From: Candidatus Cardinium hertigii
Lineage (GTDB): Bacteria; Bacteroidota; Bacteroidia; Cytophagales_A; Amoebophilaceae
NCBI RefSeq assembly: GCF_003788695.1
Contig: NZ_RARA01000026.1
Span: forward strand, 33,582 to 89,050
Direction: 5' to 3'
DNA length: 55,469 bases
Below the pieces are notes generated by a model. It was not told where the DNA came from. It did no database searches and saw nothing but the letters and a program-made list of their open reading frames with translations. Of this stretch, positions 45,525 to 55,043 are shown one piece after another; position 1 is the stretch's first letter, and each line of letters begins with the position of its first letter. Made by a program: the position numbers and the translations under genes.

Positions 45525-45816
45525 GCAAGGCGCTCAGGGAGCGAATGGTCCCACAATAGAACGTTTTGAAAAGATATTTATAGAGCTTCTGCAGAGCCAT
45601 GCGCGTTACCAAAAAAAAACCTTGCAATTGGAACAGGAGAATAGGGATTTAAAAGAGCTATTGCGCATATCAAAAACCCATCTTAATGTATCCACTCAGG
45701 TTGATAAAAATTTAAAAAAACCATTTAAATCAGATAAAAATGATGAATTAGTACGTCAAATCAATACGTATATCAAAGAAATAGATATTTGTTTAGCCTA
45801 TTTTGAACAAGCATAA
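45505..45816 (+). CDS. Small coiled-coil protein preceding zapA (ZapB-like position)
   Basis: 103 residues with a predicted coiled coil at about 18-50 (LQSHARYQKKTLQLEQENRD) and a second helical part (ELVRQINTYIKEIDICLAYF). A short coiled-coil gene between pheT and zapA is a recurring arrangement in Bacteroidetes, and a role with ZapA at the division ring is likely by context. It overlaps pheT by 20 bp and ends 4 bp before the zapA start. Confidence 0.75.
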   Translation: MPSSEDKQGAQGANGPTIERFEKIFIELLQSHARYQKKTLQLEQENRDLKELLRISKTHLNVSTQVDKNLKKPFKSDKNDELVRQINTYIKEIDICLAYFEQA

Positions 45817-45820
45817 AATC

Positions 45821-46123
45821 ATGGAAGCGCTTTCTATAAAAATTAAAATCATTGATCGCATGTATCCTGTAAAGGTTCAGCCAGAAGATGAGACCTTTGT
45901 AAGACAAGCAAATAAAATGCTAGAGGAGCGCATTAGAAATTATCAAAAAAAGCTTCGTATTCAAGATCAACAAGATTTATTGGCTATGGTGGCATTTGAT
46001 TGCCTAGTAGAGAACTTTAAAATAAAAAAACAGGATATATCTCAGGCCGATATGCTTATGCAAAAAATAGATGCTTGGAGAGAGGCTATGGAACAGATAT
46101 TGCAGGGAGAACCCTCAAAATAA
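45821..46123 (+). CDS. zapA: Cell division protein ZapA
   Basis: 100 residues from the ATG at 45821. The earlier in-frame ATG at 45803 lies inside the preceding gene. ZapA bundles FtsZ protofilaments. The pattern fits: strand LSIKIKIIDRMYPVKV, then EDETFVRQANKMLEERIRNY and an aliphatic DLLAMVAFDCLVENF helix leading to a C-terminal coiled coil. Its stop codon is immediately followed by an RA terminus. Confidence 0.88.
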   Translation: MEALSIKIKIIDRMYPVKVQPEDETFVRQANKMLEERIRNYQKKLRIQDQQDLLAMVAFDCLVENFKIKKQDISQADMLMQKIDAWREAMEQILQGEPSK

Positions 46124-46160
46124 GTATCCGTTTACTTGCGTGGTAGAAATGTTTTTAATG
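46124..46160. repeat. Solo RA terminus after zapA
   Basis: GTATCCGTTTACTTGCGTGG followed by TAGAAATGTTTTTAATG. The same end and flank occur at 10742 and, inverted, at 5411. It begins directly at the zapA stop. Confidence 0.75.
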
Positions 46161-46228
46161 TATTTGTTCACTTCCTATTGCAACGGCCTCGGATTGTTTA
46201 AAAAGCTCTAATATTTTGCTAATCCTGA

Positions 46229-46384
46229 ATGGCAGCTAATATAAAACAACGAAAGGAGCCTTCCAATAAAAAGCTACTGAATAATACTATTATAAAGAAA
46301 ACACTTTTGGAATACATGTTTGAAAATGGTAACTTTCAAAGCCGTTACAGCAAACGTCTAAAACAGATTATACTAATAGCGTAA
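46229..46384 (+). CDS. Possible 51-residue basic protein
   Basis: ATG to TAA, 51 residues, strongly basic (MAANIKQRKEPSNKKLLNNT, then a helical part with GNFQSRYSKRLKQ). It occupies half of the 317-bp gap between zapA and the malic enzyme gene. Composition is protein-like and the frame is well placed, but no family is recognised. It could be a remnant of a gene or part of a non-coding RNA. Confidence 0.35.
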   Translation: MAANIKQRKEPSNKKLLNNTIIKKTLLEYMFENGNFQSRYSKRLKQIILIA

Positions 46385-46440
46385 CATAGGCGTAACTAAA
46401 TAATACCAAGCACTATAATAACAATCATCTTCTATACAAT

Positions 46441-47727
46441 ATGTCCAAAACAATCGTTACCCATGAAGAAATTTTAGCATATCATGCGCAATTTCCTGCT
46501 GGAAAAATAGGTAGCTGTATAACCAAATCATTACATACCCCTCGTGATATCATACTAGCGTATACGCCTGGTGTAGGTACGGTTTGCCAAGAGATTGTAG
46601 CATCTAATGATAAGGTTTATCAATATACTGGAAAAGGTAACCTGGTAGCTGTTATTTCAAATGGTACCGCTGTATTAGGCTATGGTAATATTGGCCCATT
46701 GGCCGCTAAACCTGTTATGGAAGCAAAAGCAATGATTTTAAAACGTTTCGCTGGAATAGACGCCTTTGATATTGAAATAGATGTTACTACTCCGGAAGAT
46801 GTCATACAAATTATCAAAGCCATTGCGCCTACTTTTGGTGCACTTAACCTAGAGGATATTAAAGCACCTGAGTGTTTCCAAATTGAAGAAGCGTTAATGG
46901 CACAGTTGCAGATACCTGTTATGCATGATGACCAACATGCCACGGCTATTGTAGCCAGTGCAGCTTTACTGAACGCTTTATTAGTTGCAAATAAAGATAT
47001 TTCGAAAGTACAGATCGTTTTTAGTGGAGCTGGAGCAGGAGCCATAGCTACCGCAAAGCTTTTAATGGTTTTGGGAGCGAAACCCGATCATATCGTTATG
47101 TGTGATAGACAAGGGGTAATCCGTAAAGATAGAGAGAAGCTTGACCCTATTAAAGCCCCCTTCGCTACAGATCGTTCCGTACATACCCTGCATGATGCGG
47201 TGACTGGAGCAGATGTTTTTATAGGGCTTTCTTCCGGAGATGTATTAATGGCAGAAAGTGTAGCAAAAATGGCTAAAGACCCTATTGTTTTTGGTTTAGC
47301 GAATCCGGTACCAGAAATTTCTTACGAAGCGGTTATGTCTGCTAGAGCAGACGTTATCTTTGCTACGGGCCGAGGAGATTACCCTAACCAAGTAAATAAT
47401 TTACTTGCTTTTCCTTATATTTTTAGGGGCGCTTTAGATGTACAGGCTTCTGCCATCACCACTGCTATGCAACAGGCTGCTGTACAAGCTATTCAAACGC
47501 TTGCACATGAAGAAACACCCGTTATGATTCGTAAATATTATGGTAGCAACAGCAGCTTTGGAAAAGAATATCTACTACCCAAACCAATGGATTCGCGTTT
47601 ACTATCTGTCGTTTCTATAGCAGTTGCGCAAGCAGCCATTGCTTCTGATGTGGCTAAAAAGCTTATTACAGACTGGGATGCATATAGAGGAGAATTATGG
47701 GAACGCGTAGGCCATCAAAATGCATAA
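46441..47727 (+). CDS. maeB: NADP-dependent malic enzyme, short form without phosphotransacetylase domain
   Basis: 428 residues. It catalyses malate to pyruvate plus CO2 with reduction of NAD(P). Visible are the catalytic-domain YTPGVGTVC, the metal and substrate segment FGALNLEDIKAPECFQIEEA, DDQHATAIV, the dinucleotide-binding VFSGAGAGAIATAKLL and FGLANPVPEI. E. coli MaeB carries an additional C-terminal phosphotransacetylase-like domain of about 330 residues, which is missing here. With the Dcu transporter it offers a route from host malate to pyruvate and reducing power. Cofactor preference is not proven. Confidence 0.9.
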   Translation: MSKTIVTHEEILAYHAQFPAGKIGSCITKSLHTPRDIILAYTPGVGTVCQEIVASNDKVYQYTGKGNLVAVISNGTAVLGYGNIGPLAAKPVMEAKAMILKRFAGIDAFDIEIDVTTPEDVIQIIKAIAPTFGALNLEDIKAPECFQIEEALMAQLQIPVMHDDQHATAIVASAALLNALLVANKDISKVQIVFSGAGAGAIATAKLLMVLGAKPDHIVMCDRQGVIRKDREKLDPIKAPFATDRSVHTLHDAVTGADVFIGLSSGDVLMAESVAKMAKDPIVFGLANPVPEISYEAVMSARADVIFATGRGDYPNQVNNLLAFPYIFRGALDVQASAITTAMQQAAVQAIQTLAHEETPVMIRKYYGSNSSFGKEYLLPKPMDSRLLSVVSIAVAQAAIASDVAKKLITDWDAYRGELWERVGHQNA

Positions 47728-47767
47728 AAATGCATATATACGATAGCAATAAGTATGTACCTTGATT

Positions 47768-48763
47768 ATGTTAAAAATTGGGAATTACCTATTGAGCAAT
47801 TTTCCACTTTTATTGGCACCTATGGAAGATGTCAGTGACCCTCCTTTTCGTGCTATATGCAAAGAACAGGGAGCTGATCTCATGTATACGGAGTTTATTT
47901 CCTCCGAAGGTCTCATTAGAAATGCTACTAAAAGTGTAAAAAAACTAGAAATATATAATCACGAACGGCCTATTGGCATACAAATCTTTGGAGAAGCCAT
48001 AGAAACTATGCAAGCAGCGGCTGTCATAGTAGAAAATACACAACCTACTTTATTGGATATTAACTATGGCTGTCCTGTTAAACAGGTAGCTTGCAAAGGA
48101 GCGGGTGCTGGTATTCTTTTAGATCTGCCTAAAATGCAGGCTATGGCTGCAGAAATTGTCAAGCAAGTGTCTATTCCAGTTACCGTTAAAACACGGCTAG
48201 GATGGGATCATGCATCCATTAAAATTTTAGAAGTAGTGCAACGGCTTCAAGATGTAGGCGTACAAGCAGTAACCATTCATGGAAGAACCCGGCAACAAAT
48301 GTATAAAGGAGAAGCAGACTGGAGCTATATTGCCCAAGTAAAAGCACACCCCAGTATTCATATTCCTATTTTTGGAAATGGTGATATTGATAACCCTGCT
48401 AAAGCTGTAACCTATAAAAAGAGATATGGAGTAGATGGCATTATGATTGGCCGGGCCAGCATTGGCTATCCTTGGATTTTTAGAGAAATCAAACACTACT
48501 ATGCAACCGGTACATTACTACCCCCCCCTACCCTACAAGAACGTATTGAAACCGTAAAAAAACATTTAGTCCACGCCATACAGTGGAAAGGGGAACGTCT
48601 GGGCATACTAGAAATGAGACGCCACTATACAAATTATTTCAGAGGGATTCAGTTCATAAAAAACTATCGATTAAGTTTAGTAGAGGCCCCCTCTTACGCA
48701 GTGATATGCGATCTATTAGAGGAAATACTTCATATGCAAATAGGCCAAACACCCACCCTCTAA
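47768..48763 (+). CDS. dusB: tRNA-dihydrouridine synthase DusB
   Basis: 331 residues from the ATG at 47768; the preceding TTG start adds two residues. This FMN enzyme reduces uridine to dihydrouridine in tRNA. LLLAPMEDVSDPPFR (14-28), INYGCPVKQVACKGAGAG with the proton-donor Cys102, TRLGW, HGRTRQQMYKGEADW and FGNGDI are all standard. The Bacteroidetes single Dus is of the DusB type. The stop lies 4 bp before an RA terminus. Confidence 0.94.
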   Translation: MLKIGNYLLSNFPLLLAPMEDVSDPPFRAICKEQGADLMYTEFISSEGLIRNATKSVKKLEIYNHERPIGIQIFGEAIETMQAAAVIVENTQPTLLDINYGCPVKQVACKGAGAGILLDLPKMQAMAAEIVKQVSIPVTVKTRLGWDHASIKILEVVQRLQDVGVQAVTIHGRTRQQMYKGEADWSYIAQVKAHPSIHIPIFGNGDIDNPAKAVTYKKRYGVDGIMIGRASIGYPWIFREIKHYYATGTLLPPPTLQERIETVKKHLVHAIQWKGERLGILEMRRHYTNYFRGIQFIKNYRLSLVEAPSYAVICDLLEEILHMQIGQTPTL

Positions 48764-48766
48764 GCC

Positions 48767-49139
48767 GTATCCGTTCAATCGTTTGACCTATGTGTATTTG
48801 TTCACGTTCGTATTTAGAAATAGCGCAATAATGTAAGTTTATAGAAAATGTATCCGTTCAGTGGAATGGCCTATGCCTATTTAAAAATAGCGCAATAATG
48901 TAAGTTTATAAAAAAGGCGCCTTAAAAAAACTGTGGAAAGAAAAGAAAGGAAAAAATAAAAGAAAATCACTTTGTCTGAGCTCCGTAGGAGCGAGATTTG
49001 ATTTTCGGTTTTTTTCCTTTCTTTTCAGCAGTTTTTTCACCAGCGCTTGATTTTTTTTGGCTACTTTTTTTGATCAAGCAAAAAAAGTAGCTTTAATTGT
49101 TATAATCTATAAAATACGGCTACCACGCAAGTGAACGGT
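48767..49139. repeat. RA repeat, variant-B stem, compound left end
   Basis: Two left ends (48767 and 48850) precede a variant-B stem (AAAAAACTGTGGAAAGAAAA facing TTTCTTTTCAGCAGTTTTTT) with GCTCCGTAGGAGC at the apex. The TACTTTTTTTGATCAAG hairpin follows, and the right end is interrupted by R2. It separates the convergent dusB and recQ. Confidence 0.87.
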
Positions 49140-49231
49140 CAATGGCGTCAACTTAAGGCAATTCATGATTAGCCTACCCTCCTATTCTACTTGGTTATCA
49201 ATAACAGCTAAACCTTAAGTTGACGCCATTG
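49140..49231. mobile_element. R2 element, 92 bp, at the recQ 3' end
   Basis: Same element as at 5445. Flanks read AGTGAACGGT and AGTGAACGGA, a 10-bp duplication with one mismatch. recQ translation runs into its inner end and stops there. Confidence 0.85.
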
Positions 49232-50996
49232 AGTGAACGGATACATCAGCAGTTGTACCACACCCGTGCATGGACACCATTTGAGGAGACTTTCGTTTAC
49301 AAATATCACATTTATTGCAAATGAATTCATCTTCATCAAAATAATCCAATAAAGTAGCCAATCGACAACGCCGGTCATTGGTAATGTATTGTATAACGGC
49401 TGCTATTTGCTGGTAAGCATTTTTGTTTTTTTCTTCAATTTTATCAATACGAAGCGGTAGTTCAGCAGTAAGATAACGTGGTGTTAAAAAAGTAATCTGT
49501 GGATTTGTTTTTTTATGCATATATTCAATTATTTTTAATCGATGTAATGCATGTAATTGTTCATGTACTTTTGCTTCCATATATTGGATGAGTTGGGCTA
49601 TTTTCTTTTCATCTATAATACCATATGGGGTAAAAAGTGTACCTCCATAGAGCCTTAACAGTCCTTTAATTAATAGATCATAGGAGGGATGTAGCATTTG
49701 AAATGCATACAGTTCTTTTCTAGACAGAAGAAAATAAATCTTAGATGGCTGGTAATAGGCTTCATTGAGCTGGATCAACCCTTCTGATTCTAGTACTTTT
49801 AATCCATAATAGGTTTCTTTTGTATAGGATCCTGTTTTTTTTTTAAAATCTTCTAGGTCAAAATCATAGGTCACAAAAGCGTGGGAACCTACCGCTATTG
49901 TATAGTAATTAACCAAATGTTGATAAATGTTTCTTACTTGTTCAATCGTAGGATAACTTTCTTTCCATCTCTGTTGTAAAAGTGCAATATCTTGTAAATC
50001 ATACCAAAGGATAGCATATGCCGGGCTATTATTTCGGCCAGCTCGTCCTGTCTCTTGGCAATAGGCTTCTAACGAGCAAGGTAGATCTAAGTGTACTACT
50101 AATGAAACGTCTGCCTTATCAATGCCCATACCAAAGGCTGCTGTGGCTACCATAATCCGCACCTTATTTTGACTCCAGGCTTCTTGTTTCATGGTTCTAT
50201 CAGCTATCGTTAAACCAGCATGATAAAATTCAGCTGTAATACCATTTTTATTTAAAAAAGCAGCAATGGTTTCTGTTCTTTTACGTGTATTCATATAGAT
50301 AATAGCTGAACCAGAAGCGTGTTGTAGTGCTTTGAGTAGCTGTGCTTCTTTATGGTCTGCTTTGCGTACCCAGTAAACCAAATTAGGCCTATGAAAAGTT
50401 TGGGTAAAAATTAGCGGATTTTTGAGTTGTAAACGCTTTTGAATATCCATCTTAACTTTTTTAGTGGCAGTAGCAGTAAAAGCAATGGTATTGGCTTTTG
50501 GAATTTTTTGCTTAAAAAGAGCGATTTCTAAATACGGAGGTCTAAAATCATATCCCCATTGAGAAATACAATGGGCCTCATCTACCACCAGCGTTATAAT
50601 ATTCATCTCAGCGGCCCGAAGCTTAAAAAGATCGGTCTGCAATCGTTCTGGTGAGACATAAAGCAGTTTAACAGGACCATACGCACAATTATCCAATTTT
50701 CGTTCTATTTCCAAGCTAGACATGCCTGAGAAAATTGCTTCTGCATAGATGCCTCTTTTGGAAAGTTGTGTTACCTGCTCCTTCATAAGCGCAATAAGTG
50801 GCGTAACCACTAGGGTCAAACCTTGCCTACATAAAGCCGGTAGTTGAAAACAAATCGATTTACCACTACCAGTAGGTAAGAAAACCAATACATCCTTACT
50901 CTGCAGGATGCTGGTAATAATTTCTTCCTGTAGGGGTCGAAAAGAGTTATATCCCCAATATTTTCGTAATACATCATATATCTGCTCCATGGCCAT
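49215..50996 (-). CDS. recQ: ATP-dependent DNA helicase RecQ
   Basis: 593 residues. A 3'-5' DNA helicase for recombinational repair: Walker A LPTGSGKS (40-47), [12 protein letters not shown] (DEAH at 139-142), [11 protein letters not shown], motif [13 protein letters not shown] winged-helix-like region follows, and a cysteine cluster near the C-terminus ([10 protein letters not shown]) that fits the Bacteroidetes RecQ layout. No HRDC domain. The last roughly ten residues (SVHSMAST) are encoded by the inserted R2/RA sequence, so the natural C-terminus has been replaced, probably beyond the functional domains. Confidence 0.93.
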   Translation of the reverse strand: MAMEQIYDVLRKYWGYNSFRPLQEEIITSILQSKDVLVFLPTGSGKSICFQLPALCRQGLTLVVTPLIALMKEQVTQLSKRGIYAEAIFSGMSSLEIERKLDNCAYGPVKLLYVSPERLQTDLFKLRAAEMNIITLVVDEAHCISQWGYDFRPPYLEIALFKQKIPKANTIAFTATATKKVKMDIQKRLQLKNPLIFTQTFHRPNLVYWVRKADHKEAQLLKALQHASGSAIIYMNTRKRTETIAAFLNKNGITAEFYHAGLTIADRTMKQEAWSQNKVRIMVATAAFGMGIDKADVSLVVHLDLPCSLEAYCQETGRAGRNNSPAYAILWYDLQDIALLQQRWKESYPTIEQVRNIYQHLVNYYTIAVGSHAFVTYDFDLEDFKKKTGSYTKETYYGLKVLESEGLIQLNEAYYQPSKIYFLLSRKELYAFQMLHPSYDLLIKGLLRLYGGTLFTPYGIIDEKKIAQLIQYMEAKVHEQLHALHRLKIIEYMHKKTNPQITFLTPRYLTAELPLRIDKIEEKNKNAYQQIAAVIQYITNDRRCRLATLLDYFDEDEFICNKCDICKRKSPQMVSMHGCGTTADVSVHSMAST

Positions 50997-51125
50997 CTGA
51001 GCGTAGGGTGCTTGATTTTTTTTTAATCAAGTAAAAGGTGTGGAAGAGCGTAATTGAGTTGTTTTAGGTTTTAAAATCAGTTTAGAAAAAACGCTAGGCT
51101 AATAGATATATTGCGTTAATATCAG

Positions 51126-52043
51126 TTAGCTTATATCGATAAGCTTACGATAGGTATTTAGCGATTTTATATCGTCTTTGTCTTTTACTTCTTGTATTTC
51201 GTCGTTTAAAAACGTATCTAACTTTTTGAGCCCATTTGGTAAAGTTTCTTGCATATCTTTACAGGTTAGGCTATAGGGGTTATCTGCCAACTGGTCAACG
51301 CGTTTTAAACTTTCTTCAATACTCGATAGGTTTTCTTTATACTGCAAAGTAGGAGAAGCTTTAATGCGTTTTGCATGGGCCTTTTTAATACTGCTCCATA
51401 GCTGTAAGCCAGATGGGCGCTTATCTTTTTTCCATTCCTTTAAATTAAAATGTATTTTTTTAATGGTATGATGTAATTTGTATTCTGATTTAGAAAGGAT
51501 AAAGTAGAAATAATCGAAATAAGACAATATAGGTTCAGTAAGCCTAGTATTTTCTAGGCTATTGTATGTATCCCTAGCAAATTTTTCTAATGCCTGTTGC
51601 GCCTGTATATCCGCTCGTAGTTTTTTAGCTGCCTCTATCATCTGCTCTTCATTTGCTTCTGTGGGCTCCTTGATCAGGCTACCCCAACTATTATAATAAT
51701 TTGTTAGGGCCTCTAATCCTTGTGCTTCTAGTTTTTGTAGTACTTCTGACCTATAGGCGCTCCAAATTTCATATGGTTCTTTTACTGATCCATTTGCAAG
51801 CCATTTAGCTTGTCTAGTTTCTAGTTTTTTTCTAAAACTGGTAATGGCCTTAGGTGATTTTGGTACCAGCATTTCTTTAAATGCTTCTGGCGTGTAGTGC
51901 GGGTGCCTGTAATCAGGTGCCGTATGGAATCCCTTCTCCTCTGCTTGAATATTGCGTTTGTTTTTGCAATTTCCACCAATAACTATTAAGGATAATACTG
52001 ATAAACAACTGTTTAAAAAACATTTTTTTACTTTTATATTCAT
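51126..52043 (-). CDS. Lipoprotein of unknown function (305 aa)
   Basis: A lipoprotein signal with SLIVIGGNC gives lipidated Cys26. The mature part is almost entirely helical and charged, with motifs such as YRHPHYTPEAFKEMLVPKSP and repeated Leu/Glu/Lys helices, and no recognised domain. Size and style resemble the 507-residue lipoprotein, but I see no shared segment. It lies between recQ and the DUF3108 gene and has no operon partner. It is a candidate surface or host-interaction protein. Confidence 0.65.
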   Translation of the reverse strand: MNIKVKKCFLNSCLSVLSLIVIGGNCKNKRNIQAEEKGFHTAPDYRHPHYTPEAFKEMLVPKSPKAITSFRKKLETRQAKWLANGSVKEPYEIWSAYRSEVLQKLEAQGLEALTNYYNSWGSLIKEPTEANEEQMIEAAKKLRADIQAQQALEKFARDTYNSLENTRLTEPILSYFDYFYFILSKSEYKLHHTIKKIHFNLKEWKKDKRPSGLQLWSSIKKAHAKRIKASPTLQYKENLSSIEESLKRVDQLADNPYSLTCKDMQETLPNGLKKLDTFLNDEIQEVKDKDDIKSLNTYRKLIDIS

Positions 52044-52648
52044 TTTATAATATATAATGCATTAAAACAACGTGCCCTTATAAAAAAGCTACACAAACCA
52101 ATAAACCATGTTTGCAAGCATTTAGACCTGAAAACAGCAGATCTTTTTCACCACACATCTGAGTGGATACCAATTTTTTGGTATTTAAAACCCAAGCTAA
52201 GATAGCTTTTTCTATCTTTTTTTCCTATTTCATATTTCCCAAATGTCTATGTTGCTGTTTACAGCCTTGGCCATGGAAGTATAGCATACAATCGTATCAT
52301 ACAACTGTATCGTATCATACAACTGTGTTTTTTAGCAAAAAAAGATCAAAATGCACCTTAAGCCCACCTGTGATTAGAAAAGGAAGTATTGAACTTTTCA
52401 GTAGGCAGTAGGCAATAGCTTTATTTAAGCTGCTTGGTTTTTAGATTATTTTTTAAATCAAATAAAAAAGAAATAAAAAGTGCTTTCCCATTGCTATGAT
52501 TTACTTTTCGTAAAAACTACATATGGCATGATGGAATGCCCGTTTATTTAGGATAGATTTGGTTTATTACTCCTTTTACCGTAATCTTGTGTATCATACA
52601 CTTCACCCAATTTATAATTTATTTACTTAATTTTATTGTTATATCCTC
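52044..52648. other. Gene-free interval with decayed RA sequence
   Basis: The divergent gap between the lipoprotein and the DUF3108 gene. Around 52350-52400 it contains CCTGTGATTAGAAAAGGAAG, close to the AAAGCTGTGATTAGAAAAAT block of RA, so a decayed RA copy is likely. Short repeats CATACAACTGTATCGTATCA near 52290 and AT-rich sequence make up the rest. The open frame at 52163-52411 overlaps this decayed repeat and is not convincing. Confidence 0.5.
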
Positions 52649-53491
52649 ATGGCGTTTATACATATACAATACGTATTAAAGAAGTTATTTTGCCCACTTT
52701 ATTTGCTTATGGGTTTTTTGATAAGTAATGCAGATGCTCAGGTAACTGTGCCTCCTTTTCGTCAGGGAGAGTGGCTAGAATATCAAGTTTCTTACGGTTA
52801 TTTGTCTGCAGGCACAGCCACTATGGGGGTAGACGAACAGTTGCATGAGATAAACGGACATGCGTGCTATAAAATTCAAATAAAAGGTGTTTCCGCTAGT
52901 GGGTTGGAGTTGCTAAATATTAAAGTAGACAATACCTGGGAATCTTATTTAGATGTGGATCTTTTGCGTCCTCATAAATTTATTGAACATATTCAGGAAC
53001 ATAATTATACAAAAAAAAATCAAACTGATTTTGACTATAAAACAAATCAGGCCAGAGTAGAAATAGCTGAAAGCACCAATAATATGCAACAGGAGGTAAC
53101 CTACTTTCCTATTCCTAACCACAATATTAAAGATCTTGTAAGTGCTTATTATTCAATGCGTTCTATTGATACTACCCATTTAAAGCCAGGGGATACGTTT
53201 GTGATAAGTGGTTTATATGAAAAAAAGATTTATGAAAATATAGTTATCTTATTTCTTGGAAAGAAGGTGATTACCACTAAACTAGGTAAAATCGAAGCGA
53301 TGGTTTTTGCACCTTTGATTCCTGTTGAAGATAGTATATTTACTGGAAATCGTCCGGTAGAAATATTTATTTCAAATGATGCCAACAAAATTCCGCTAAA
53401 ACTAAAAGTTAATCTCATGCTAGGTGCAGTAGAGATGGAGCTCTCAGCTTACAAAGGTCTGAAAGAAGAGATGGCTTTCCAAAAACCGTAA
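52649..53491 (+). CDS. DUF3108 family exported protein
   Basis: 280 residues: a signal peptide (LYLLMGFLISNADA, cleavage near 30), then a beta-rich domain beginning FRQGEWLEYQVSYGYLSAGTATM, the typical DUF3108 start, with GHACYKIQIKG and the later YEKKIYENIVILFLGKKVITTKLG. Members are periplasmic or surface proteins of Bacteroidetes and proteobacteria without an established activity. gatA follows 30 bp later, on the same strand. Confidence 0.85.
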   Translation: MAFIHIQYVLKKLFCPLYLLMGFLISNADAQVTVPPFRQGEWLEYQVSYGYLSAGTATMGVDEQLHEINGHACYKIQIKGVSASGLELLNIKVDNTWESYLDVDLLRPHKFIEHIQEHNYTKKNQTDFDYKTNQARVEIAESTNNMQQEVTYFPIPNHNIKDLVSAYYSMRSIDTTHLKPGDTFVISGLYEKKIYENIVILFLGKKVITTKLGKIEAMVFAPLIPVEDSIFTGNRPVEIFISNDANKIPLKLKVNLMLGAVEMELSAYKGLKEEMAFQKP

Positions 53492-53521
53492 CCTCTATAA
53501 ACCGTAACCTCTATTTTACGT

Positions 53522-54958
53522 ATGGCTATTCTGCACGATTATTATTCCTTTAATGTGTTACGCCCCTTACTAGCATCACAAAAAGTTACGGTTACAGAAG
53601 TAGTTACCAAGTTATTGCAGCATGTGCAAGAACAAAAGGATCTGAATGCTTTTGTGAATGTGTATGCGCAAGAAATACTAACAAAATCTTATGCTATAAA
53701 TCAAAAAATACAACAAGCTAAGGGAGGAGCCTTAGCAGGAATGGTTATTGGGTTAAAGGATATGATTTGCTACAAGGATCATCCATTACAGGCCGGTAGC
53801 AAAATTTTAACCAATTATATCTCTCCATTTCATGCTACGGTTACCGAACGGCTCTTATCAGCTGATGCGTTGATTATTGGCCATCAGAATTGTGATGAAT
53901 TTGGTATGGGTTCTTCTTCAGAAAACGCTTATTTTGGTACGGTACTGAATCCCTTAGACAAAACAAGAGTGGCTGGTGGATCCTCTGGTGGCTCAGCAGC
54001 AGCTGTAAAAGCAAAAATGTGCCATATTGCCATTGGAACTGATACAGGGGGATCCGTTAGGCAACCAGCTGCATTTTGTGGACTTGTGGGATTTAAACCC
54101 TCTTATGGTAGCATTTCTAGACATGGCATAGTGGCCTATGCTTCTTCTTTCGATACAGTTGGTATTTTAGCCCATACCGTAGAAGATTGCGCAAGTGTGC
54201 TAGAGGTAATAGCTGGTCCTGATGACTTTGATGATACAGTACCGTCCCAAAAAGTCCCTTATGATGGTAGGACATTGCATAAGTCGGAACGCTATAAAAT
54301 AGCTTACTTAGCAGAAACATTAACTAATGATGATTTACAGCTGGAAATAAGATCCCATACCATTAGTAGCTTGGAGCTTTTAAAGAAAAAGGGGCATCAA
54401 GTAGATAGTGTTGATTTTGCATTACTCAAATATGCCTTGCCTACTTATTACATGCTTGCAAATGCTGAAGCAAGTACCAATTTTGCGCGTTTTGATGGCA
54501 TTCGTTATGGCTATAGAAGTAGCCATGCTACAACATTGGAAGAGGTATATACGAAGACAAGGACAGAAGGTTTTGCTAGGGAGGTAAAAAAGCGGATTAT
54601 GCTAGGAGCTTTTGTGCTCAGTGCTTCTCAATGCGAAACACACTATATAAAAGCGATGAAAGTGCGTAATCTGATTAAAAAGGCCTTGCAGGAGATTTTG
54701 AGCAGTTATGATTTTATTATATTACCTACGACAACTGCTACTGCTTTTCGGGTTAATAGCTTTACCCATAGTCCTTTGTCTATGTATGGCAGTGATCTTT
54801 ATACGGTATTAGCCTCAGTAGCCGGCTTACCTGCTATTTCCTTACCAAATGGGGTAGATCAAAAGAATTTACCAATTGGTATCCAAATTATTGGCAGCTA
54901 TTTTGAGGAAGAAAAGTTGCTTACTTTTGCCCGTTATTTTGAGTCAATGCATATATAA
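53522..54958 (+). CDS. gatA: Asp/Glu-tRNA amidotransferase subunit A
   Basis: A 478-residue amidase subunit of GatCAB, which converts Glu-tRNA(Gln) (and Asp-tRNA(Asn)) to the amidated form. The Ser-cisSer-Lys triad is present and numbered as in S. aureus GatA: Lys79 (VIGLKD), Ser154 (AGGSSGGSAAAV) and Ser178 (TDTGGSVRQPAA). The glycine-rich amidase signature is intact. gatB and gatC are not in the window. With the tRNA-Gln gene at 14.6 kb this points to indirect Gln-tRNA synthesis, although the presence of glnS elsewhere cannot be excluded. Confidence 0.96.
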   Translation: MAILHDYYSFNVLRPLLASQKVTVTEVVTKLLQHVQEQKDLNAFVNVYAQEILTKSYAINQKIQQAKGGALAGMVIGLKDMICYKDHPLQAGSKILTNYISPFHATVTERLLSADALIIGHQNCDEFGMGSSSENAYFGTVLNPLDKTRVAGGSSGGSAAAVKAKMCHIAIGTDTGGSVRQPAAFCGLVGFKPSYGSISRHGIVAYASSFDTVGILAHTVEDCASVLEVIAGPDDFDDTVPSQKVPYDGRTLHKSERYKIAYLAETLTNDDLQLEIRSHTISSLELLKKKGHQVDSVDFALLKYALPTYYMLANAEASTNFARFDGIRYGYRSSHATTLEEVYTKTRTEGFAREVKKRIMLGAFVLSASQCETHYIKAMKVRNLIKKALQEILSSYDFIILPTTTATAFRVNSFTHSPLSMYGSDLYTVLASVAGLPAISLPNGVDQKNLPIGIQIIGSYFEEEKLLTFARYFESMHI

Positions 54959-55043
54959 AACATTACCATGCCTATAAAGCGGCTGCATATTTGTACCATA
55001 CGTAACACGTAACATTAGCCATTTATTTATATTTTATTATTGT

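Noticed and set aside
52163..52411. 82-codon open frame
   Set aside because: It overlaps decayed RA sequence and short repeats, with no recognisable motif.
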